Position numbers and translations under genes: made by a program. A stretch of 37,310 nt of DNA from Bacteroidales bacterium UBA1725 (GTDB taxonomy: Bacteria > Bacteroidota > Bacteroidia > Bacteroidales > UBA932): NCBI GenBank assembly GCA_002315815.1, contig DCIN01000047.1, positions 1-37,310 of the forward strand, given 5' to 3'. Below are positions 31,445-37,310 of the stretch, one piece after another. The notes under the pieces are model-generated. The model did no database searches and was not told the origin of the DNA. It saw only the letters and a list, made by a program, of their open reading frames with translations. Numbering within the stretch: the first letter of the stretch is position 1; the number at the start of each line of letters is the position of its first letter.

Positions 31445-32686
31445 ATGGTAAGAGTCAAAGCATTTGCGGCATTGAGGCCGCCCAAGAACATTGTCACTGA
31501 AGTCGCCGCTCCACCTTATGACGTGCTCGACTCGCAGGAGGCCTTCAGGATGGCAGGAGAGAAGTCTCTCCTTCACATTACAAGGCCAGAGATAGATTTC
31601 AGCCCCATAGCCGGTGAACACGAACAGCGCAGTTACGACAAAGCAGTCCTGAATTTCCGCCAATGGCAGGAGAATGGGTGGTTGGTCAGAGATTCTGCAC
31701 CCTGTTACTATGTCTATTCCCAGACTATGGGTGATCGGACCCAGTACGGTCTTGTGCTCTGCGCCCATACGGACGATTACGCAGCAGGTATCATCAAGAA
31801 GCACGAGCTTACCCGCAAGGACAAGGAGGATGACAGGATGATACACGTGCGCATTCAGAATGCCAACATCGAACCGGTCTTCTTTGCCTATAAGGACAAT
31901 GACGAACTCAATTCCATAGTAGCCGCTACCGTATCCAAACCCTCCGAGTATCGATTTACGGACGAGAACGGTTTCGGGCACGAACTGTGGGTGATTGCTG
32001 ATCAAAGTGTCGTCACACGTGTAACAGAATTGTTCACCAATCAGGTTGATGCTTTCTATGTAGCTGACGGTCACCATCGTACAGCTGCAGCAGCTCGCGT
32101 CGGAGCAGAAAAGAGAGCATCGAATTCCAATCATACAGGGGATGAGGAGTACAACTATTTTATGGCAGTGTGCTTCCCCGCAAGCCAGCTTCGCATACTG
32201 GACTACAACCGTGTAGTGAAAGATCTCAACGGACTCACCGAAGATGAGTTCCTCAAGGCTCTGGAGGAGGACTTCATTCTGAAGGAAGCTTCCGACAGTC
32301 CCTATCGCCCGTCAGATCTGCACAACTTCTCGATGTATCTCGGCGGCAGATGGTACAGCCTTACCGCAAGAGAAGGGCGATATGATGACTCTGACCCCAT
32401 TGGAGTGCTGGATGTCACCATACTCAGCCGTCTCGTACTTGACAGGATTCTCGGTATCAAGGACCTCCGTACCGACAAGCGCATAGATTTCGTCGGCGGT
32501 ATCCGCGGTCTTGACGAACTTCGCAGAAGAGTTGACGAGACTGGTATGAAGGTAGCATTCGCCCTGCACCCGGTTTCGATGAAGCAACTCACCGATATCG
32601 CCGACAGCGGCAATATTATGCCACCCAAGACTACCTGGTTCGAGCCCAAGCTCCGCTCCGGTCTTGCCATACACACTTTGGACTGA
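31445..32686 (+). CDS. DUF1015 family protein with DGHHR motif
   Basis: The 413-residue cytoplasmic protein is a DUF1015 member: RPPKNIVTEVAAPPYDVLDSQE near the N-terminus, and a central YVADGHHRTAAAARV with D208-G209-H210-H211-R212. DGHHR-type motifs occur in the ParB/sulfiredoxin-like fold, including free-serine kinases of the SerK/SbnI type. Because it directly follows serC and serA, a role in serine or phosphoserine metabolism is inferred; no activity is established. No serB-like phosphatase lies in this operon. The recQ gene starts 18 bases after its stop. Confidence 0.85.
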   Translation: MVRVKAFAALRPPKNIVTEVAAPPYDVLDSQEAFRMAGEKSLLHITRPEIDFSPIAGEHEQRSYDKAVLNFRQWQENGWLVRDSAPCYYVYSQTMGDRTQYGLVLCAHTDDYAAGIIKKHELTRKDKEDDRMIHVRIQNANIEPVFFAYKDNDELNSIVAATVSKPSEYRFTDENGFGHELWVIADQSVVTRVTELFTNQVDAFYVADGHHRTAAAARVGAEKRASNSNHTGDEEYNYFMAVCFPASQLRILDYNRVVKDLNGLTEDEFLKALEEDFILKEASDSPYRPSDLHNFSMYLGGRWYSLTAREGRYDDSDPIGVLDVTILSRLVLDRILGIKDLRTDKRIDFVGGIRGLDELRRRVDETGMKVAFALHPVSMKQLTDIADSGNIMPPKTTWFEPKLRSGLAIHTLD

Positions 32687-32704
32687 GAACGAGAAAGCAT
32701 ATAT

Positions 32705-34921
32705 ATGACTCCCGATCCCAATCTGATTCACAAGACGCTCAAGGAATTCTTCGGATATGATTCCTTCAAGGGCGAACAGGAAGAGATTATCAACCACCTT
32801 CTCTCCGGTGGCGATACCTTTGTCCTGATGCCCACAGGCGGTGGAAAATCCCTTTGCTATCAGCTTCCTGCTCTCATTATGGAAGGGACAGCCTTGGTGA
32901 TTTCTCCCCTGATAGCGTTGATGAAAAATCAGGTGGATTTACTCCGCGGATTCGAGGAAGGGAGTGGAAGTGTGGCGCATTTTCTCAATTCGTCCCTCAA
33001 CCGTCAGCAGCAGGAGATTGTGAGGGCTGACCTGCTCTCCGGTCAGACCAAGATACTGTATGTGGCTCCCGAGACTCTCACCAAGGAGGAGAATATAGAT
33101 TTGCTCAAGGGGGTAAGGATTTCGTTCTATGCCATAGATGAGGCACATTGCATCTCTGAATGGGGACATGACTTCCGTCCCGAGTACCGCAGAATCCGTC
33201 CTCTTGTGGAGGGAATAGGCAGGGCGCCGATAATCGCTCTTACTGCCACAGCCACCGCCAAGGTACAGAGCGACATACTCAAGAATCTGGGGATACAGGA
33301 TGCTGCTATATTCAAGTCATCCTTCAACAGGCCCAACCTCTATTACGAAATCAGGGACAAAGTAGAGCCAGAGAAGGACATTATACGATTCATCCGCCAG
33401 AATCCAGGCAAATCCGGTATCATATACTGCTTGAGCCGCAAAAAGGTTGAGGAAATGGCCGAGTTGCTGAATCTGAATGGGATAAAGGCGCGTCCATATC
33501 ACGCTGGTCTGGACGCGAAGACCCGCTCAGAGAATCAGGATGCTTTCCTGATGGAAGAGGTGAACGTGATTGTAGCCACAATAGCTTTCGGAATGGGCAT
33601 AGATAAGCCTGATATCCGCTTCGTCATACACTATGACATACCCAAGAGCATTGAAAGCTATTATCAGGAGACGGGCCGTGCCGGCAGGGACGGGAAAGAG
33701 GGTATCTGCATAACCTATTACAGTTACAAGGATATCCAGAAACTGGAGAAGTTTATGCAGGGCAAGCCTATTGCCGAACAGGAAATCAGTCGTCAGCTCC
33801 TTTCCGAAGTGGTAGCTTATGCCGAATCCAGCCAATGTCGCAGAAAACTCCTGCTCCATTATTTCGGAGAGGATTATCTCGAACCCGATTGTCATTGCTG
33901 CGACAACTGTGTCCATCCCAAGCCAGTGTTCGATGGGAAGAAGGAGATGTGTCTTGCCATCGAACTCATTGAATCTCTGCCTGAACACTTCAAGACGGAC
34001 CATCTTGCCAACATACTTGCAGGCAAAGCCAATGCGCTCATCAAGTCCTATAAACACGATAAGCTTAATCTTTTCGGAGCCGGTTCTGAGCATACGGAGA
34101 AGTTCTGGTTCACCGTGATTCATCAGGGTATGACCTATCATCTTCTGGACAAGGAAATTGAAACCTACGGACTTATCCACGTCACTGACAGGGGTCGTGA
34201 GTTCTTCCGTAATCCTTTCTATCTCAAGATGGTAGAGGATAGATTGTTCAGTGGCAATACCGATCAGGACGATGATGAAGACGAGGAGAGTGCAGTGGCA
34301 ACTGCTGCAATGAAGGCTGGAGGAGGTGCCGGCGATGCCGCTCTGCTTTCGATGCTCAAGGATCTGCGCAAGGATATGGCACGCAAGCTCAAGCTTCAGC
34401 CCTGGATAATATTCGGTGACCCTTCCCTCGAGGATATGTCAATAATGTATCCTGAGACTTTCGAAGAGCTTAAGAACTGTCAGGGAGTGGGAGAGGGAAA
34501 GGCCCGTAAGTTCGGTGCCGAATTCATCAGCCTCATCAAGAAATATGTGGAAGAGAATGAAATTGTGAGGCCCGATGATTTCATTCTCCGTACTCCGCCC
34601 AAGTCTTCTGACAAACAGTTTATAATTCAGTCGATAGACAGGCATCTTCCGCTTGAGGATATTGCTGCTGCACGTGGTCTTGATATGGAGGAACTGCTGG
34701 GAGAAATAGAAAGCATCGTTGCTTCCGGACTCAAACTCAATCTGGATTATTATATCAAGAAAAACATCGATGAGGACATCATCGAAGAGATATATGACTA
34801 TTTCCGCAACGATGCCAGTTCAGATGACATTGCCACAGCGATATCTGAACTCGGTCCGGATTACTATGAACACGAGGTGCGTCTGGTACGCATCAAATTT
34901 CTTTGTGAGATTGCATCGTGA
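32705..34921 (+). CDS. recQ: ATP-dependent DNA helicase RecQ
   Basis: The 738-residue protein is a full RecQ helicase. Motif I MPTGGGKSLCYQLP, the DEAHCISEWGHDFRPEY box, TATATAKV and YYQETGRAGRDG mark the two RecA-like domains. Zinc-binding cysteines follow in CRRKLLLHYFG and CHCCDNC, then the RQC winged helix. An acidic linker (DQDDDEDEES) leads to an HRDC domain (about 545-615) and a C-terminal helix-turn-helix extension typical of Bacteroidota RecQ. It acts in recombination and fork repair. The stop overlaps the GTG start of dnaG (GTGA). Confidence 0.95.
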   Translation: MTPDPNLIHKTLKEFFGYDSFKGEQEEIINHLLSGGDTFVLMPTGGGKSLCYQLPALIMEGTALVISPLIALMKNQVDLLRGFEEGSGSVAHFLNSSLNRQQQEIVRADLLSGQTKILYVAPETLTKEENIDLLKGVRISFYAIDEAHCISEWGHDFRPEYRRIRPLVEGIGRAPIIALTATATAKVQSDILKNLGIQDAAIFKSSFNRPNLYYEIRDKVEPEKDIIRFIRQNPGKSGIIYCLSRKKVEEMAELLNLNGIKARPYHAGLDAKTRSENQDAFLMEEVNVIVATIAFGMGIDKPDIRFVIHYDIPKSIESYYQETGRAGRDGKEGICITYYSYKDIQKLEKFMQGKPIAEQEISRQLLSEVVAYAESSQCRRKLLLHYFGEDYLEPDCHCCDNCVHPKPVFDGKKEMCLAIELIESLPEHFKTDHLANILAGKANALIKSYKHDKLNLFGAGSEHTEKFWFTVIHQGMTYHLLDKEIETYGLIHVTDRGREFFRNPFYLKMVEDRLFSGNTDQDDDEDEESAVATAAMKAGGGAGDAALLSMLKDLRKDMARKLKLQPWIIFGDPSLEDMSIMYPETFEELKNCQGVGEGKARKFGAEFISLIKKYVEENEIVRPDDFILRTPPKSSDKQFIIQSIDRHLPLEDIAAARGLDMEELLGEIESIVASGLKLNLDYYIKKNIDEDIIEEIYDYFRNDASSDDIATAISELGPDYYEHEVRLVRIKFLCEIAS

Positions 34922-36912
34922 TTCCACAGGAGACAGTCAATCTCATTGTTGAGAGCGCTCATATCGAAGATGTTGTGAGCGACTATGTGACGCTCCGGCG
35001 TCGTGGTGCGAATTATGTCGCTTGCTGTCCCTTCCATAACGAAAAGACACCCTCATTCTATGTCTCTCCGGCCAAAGGCATATACAAATGTTTCGGTTGC
35101 GGCAAGGCAGGAGATGCTGTTCATTTCGTGATGGAGCAGGAACAGTGTTCTTATGTGGACGCTCTCCGTGCTTTGGCCCGGAAATATAAGATAGAGGTGT
35201 ATGAAAGAGAAGAGAGTGCCGAGGAGATTGCCAAACGTCAGCGACAGGAGAGCCTTCTTCTTGTTTCTGAGTTTGCAGAAAAGTTTTATGCCGGCCAACT
35301 TGCTTCCGGTGAAGGTCTGAATGTAGGTTATGCCTATTTTCGCAAACGAGGCATCACTGACGATACTATCAGGAAATTCGGCCTTGGCTGGGCGCCGTCT
35401 TCCCGGACAGCACTCACGGATGCAGCCTTGGCTGCCGGGTACAAGGAGGAATTTCTTGTGGATTCCGGTTTGGCAGTGCGGCAGGAAAACGGTTCTCTGG
35501 TGGACAAGTTCAGGGAGAGGGCGATGTTTCCGATACATTCGGTAAGCGGCCGGGTCATAGCATTCAGCGGACGTACACTTCGTTCCGACAATCCGGCCAA
35601 ATACGTAAATTCACCTGAGACAGAGATTTACAGGAAAAGCCGTATTCTTCTTGGAATCTACTTCGCCAAATCGGAAATCAACCGACTTCACAAATGCATA
35701 CTCGTGGAGGGAAATGTTGATATGGTGATGATGCACCAGTTGGGAATTCGCAATGTAGTTGCTTCCTGCGGGACATCCCTTACCGTTGAACAAATTCGGC
35801 TGATTCACAGATTCACAGAGGATATAACAATAATGTATGACGGCGATTCTGCCGGAATTCACGCAGCTCTGCGCGGTATAGATCTCGTTCTTGCTGAGGG
35901 CCTGAACGTCAAGGTTGTTCTTCTGCCCGAGGGTGACGACCCAGATTCCTTCTCCCGTCGTCATACTATGGAGGAAGTTCAGAATTTCATATCCTCAAAC
36001 GAACGGGATTTCATAGAGTTCAAGACCGAACTTCTTCTGGGTGAGGCTGCTGGTGACCCGCTTAAGAAAGCCAATCTGATAAATGACATTGCCGACACCA
36101 TCGCCGTAATACCGGACCCTGTCAAGCGTTCGGTTTATCTCGACAGCACTGCCTTCAAGTTCGGAATAGAATCATCCATTCTTTTTGACAGAGTCTCTGC
36201 CGAACGTCGGAAAGCGAGAGAACAAAGAGGAATAAGGGAAGCAAGGGAAGCAAGGGAGGCAAGGGATACAATGGCGCTGAAATCGGGAGCCTTGTCGGTG
36301 GATGCAGCTCGGGAAAAGGCCGGGAAGATTCCTGTTGGCAGAATTCCTGAGAACCGTACTCTTGAGTTATCCGAGCGCGAACTCAGTATGTTTCTACTTA
36401 CGAACGGCTGTGATGAACTAGTCTTTGAAAGCGATTCGGATTACTACAGTGGAGATGAAGACAACAGACCAAGTGTGGCTGACTTCATACGCGACGCTAT
36501 GGATGCCGACGCAACCACTTTCGAGAATTCCCTGTATCGCAGGCTTTATGAACTTTTCTTCTCATTCTATGACGAGGGATTCGGGCAGGAGGAGATTGTG
36601 AGAAGAATGATCAATTCGCCTGACAAGGAGATTGCTGATACCGCAGTGGAACTGTCTACAGAAAAGTATTTGCTCACTGTCAAGGATTTCAATAATGCAC
36701 TTACATCCAAAGCGTCCTGGCTTGTGGCCTTTGTCCCCAAGGCTATTCTGGTATATAACGAGAGGCGTATTCAGAGCAGAGTGGACGAAATCAGACGCAG
36801 TCTGGGTGCATCGTCTCCCGAAGGGCAGGAAAGCCTGATGCGTGAACTTGTGAAACTACAAGCTGCCCAGAGGCGTATAAAACAGAAGATAGGAAGAGAA
36901 AAATCGGAGTGA
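34918..36912 (+). CDS. dnaG: DNA primase
   Basis: The 664-residue protein synthesises RNA primers at the replication fork. The zinc ribbon is visible (C37-x2-H40 and C58-x2-C61), followed by the catalytic core with ILVEGNVDMVMM and MYDGDSAGIHAA of the TOPRIM domain and a helical C-terminal DnaB-binding region. The start is GTG (overlapping the recQ stop); no ATG precedes the zinc ribbon. A 9-bp repeat encodes REA-REA-REA in the charged linker at residues 440-448, between the core and the C-terminal domain. Confidence 0.95.
   Translation: MIPQETVNLIVESAHIEDVVSDYVTLRRRGANYVACCPFHNEKTPSFYVSPAKGIYKCFGCGKAGDAVHFVMEQEQCSYVDALRALARKYKIEVYEREESAEEIAKRQRQESLLLVSEFAEKFYAGQLASGEGLNVGYAYFRKRGITDDTIRKFGLGWAPSSRTALTDAALAAGYKEEFLVDSGLAVRQENGSLVDKFRERAMFPIHSVSGRVIAFSGRTLRSDNPAKYVNSPETEIYRKSRILLGIYFAKSEINRLHKCILVEGNVDMVMMHQLGIRNVVASCGTSLTVEQIRLIHRFTEDITIMYDGDSAGIHAALRGIDLVLAEGLNVKVVLLPEGDDPDSFSRRHTMEEVQNFISSNERDFIEFKTELLLGEAAGDPLKKANLINDIADTIAVIPDPVKRSVYLDSTAFKFGIESSILFDRVSAERRKAREQRGIREAREAREARDTMALKSGALSVDAAREKAGKIPVGRIPENRTLELSERELSMFLLTNGCDELVFESDSDYYSGDEDNRPSVADFIRDAMDADATTFENSLYRRLYELFFSFYDEGFGQEEIVRRMINSPDKEIADTAVELSTEKYLLTVKDFNNALTSKASWLVAFVPKAILVYNERRIQSRVDEIRRSLGASSPEGQESLMRELVKLQAAQRRIKQKIGREKSE
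36235..36261. repeat. In-frame 9-bp repeat (three copies) inside dnaG
   Basis: agggaagca occurs at 36235-36243 and 36244-36252, and with one change at 36253-36261. It encodes Arg-Glu-Ala three times in the linker before the C-terminal domain. The period of 9 keeps the reading frame. Confidence 0.9.
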
Positions 36913-36970
36913 TGCCAATGCTGCAGCAGAATATGACGATTGAAGACATCAGTATTATTTATAGAACAAA

Positions 36971-37310
36971 ATGATTACAAATATGGAGAAGAACTACAAA
37001 AGGACTCTTGTGACCTGCGCGCTTCCTTACGCAAATGGTCCTGTGCACATAGGCCATCTTGCCGGCGTATATATTCCGGCAGACATTTATGTGAGATATC
37101 TCAGACTGCGTGGAAAGGAGGTGCTTTATGTCTGCGGATCAGACGAACACGGCGTTCCCATCACAATCAAGGCCCGCCAGCAGGGATGCTCCCCACAGGA
37201 CATAGTGGACAAATATCACAGCATTATCAAAGACTCGTTCGAAGGACTTGGCATTCATTTCGATATATATGGGCGCACATCTTCCGATGTTCACGCGAAA
37301 ACCGCCTCCG
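36971..37310 (+). CDS. metG: Methionyl-tRNA synthetase, 5' part (cut by window end)
   Basis: The frame from ATG 36971 stays open to the last base of the window (113 codons plus one base). It carries the class I signature ALPYANGPVHIGHLAG (HIGH at residues 26-29) and then YVCGSDEHGVPITIKA, diagnostic of methionyl-tRNA synthetase, which charges tRNA-Met. An alternative ATG at 36983 (residue 5) is also possible. The 58-base gap after dnaG holds no clear -7 box. The rest of the gene is outside the window. Confidence 0.93.
   Translation, partial: MITNMEKNYKRTLVTCALPYANGPVHIGHLAGVYIPADIYVRYLRLRGKEVLYVCGSDEHGVPITIKARQQGCSPQDIVDKYHSIIKDSFEGLGIHFDIYGRTSSDVHAKTAS

Overview
The window looks like part of a chromosome of a Bacteroidota bacterium, most likely a gut- or rumen-type member of the order Bacteroidales. 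This rests on three things. Many genes are preceded by the Bacteroidota -7 promoter element TAnnTTTG. The gene families are typical of the group: serC-serA-DUF1015, tandem deoxynucleoside kinases, a FucP-type sugar permease with a ROK kinase, and an Omp85-like barrel without POTRA domains. There is also a secreted xylan-type polysaccharide-degrading cluster. No rRNA, tRNA, CRISPR array, phage module or complete insertion sequence was recognised. The sequence is densely coding; the longest non-coding stretches are about 180-210 bases.

Layout. Bases 1-179 hold a 16-bp tandem repeat, a hairpin and a promoter. Bases 180-3015 form a + strand unit: polyprenyl synthetase, RdgB/HAM1 nucleotide pyrophosphatase and a U32 (TrhP-like) protein. 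It converges on recO (- strand). Bases 3769-10304 carry five exported proteins on the + strand: a binding-protein-like protein, GH43 with a beta-trefoil, a CE1-type esterase, a CE6-type plus CE1-type double esterase, and a GH8 lipoprotein. Their spacing is tight or overlapping, and together they would de-esterify, debranch and trim xylan or xylo-oligosaccharides. An S41 C-terminal protease follows and converges on a DMT permease. Then comes a three-gene unit: ECF sigma factor, one-pass membrane protein (probable anti-sigma), and an exported protein that seems to combine a TonB-receptor plug-like segment, a TonB C-terminal-like domain and an FN3-like domain.

The second half is mainly housekeeping. 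uvrA is followed by a 166-bp element bounded by perfect 20-bp inverted repeats, then by a nucleoside kinase lacking the N-terminal half usual in this phylum. A minus-strand set follows (metallo-beta-lactamase-fold hydrolase, GtrA, Omp85-like barrel). Then on the + strand come two tandem deoxynucleoside kinases, an acyl-CoA synthetase, a sugar permease, a ROK kinase and an FKBP lipoprotein. After a strong terminator hairpin come a pRiA4b ORF-3-like protein (- strand), an IMPACT/YigZ protein, serC, serA, DUF1015, recQ, dnaG and the 5' end of metG, cut by the window edge.

The points most worth follow-up are the sigma/anti-sigma/plug-TonB unit, the inverted-repeat element next to the shortened kinase, the DUF1015 protein with a DGHHR motif beside serCA, the replaced catalytic His in SerA, repeated short tandem duplications just upstream of start codons, and several promoters so close to the ATG that the mRNAs should be leaderless. 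All functional names are from reading sequence motifs by eye; no database search was run.
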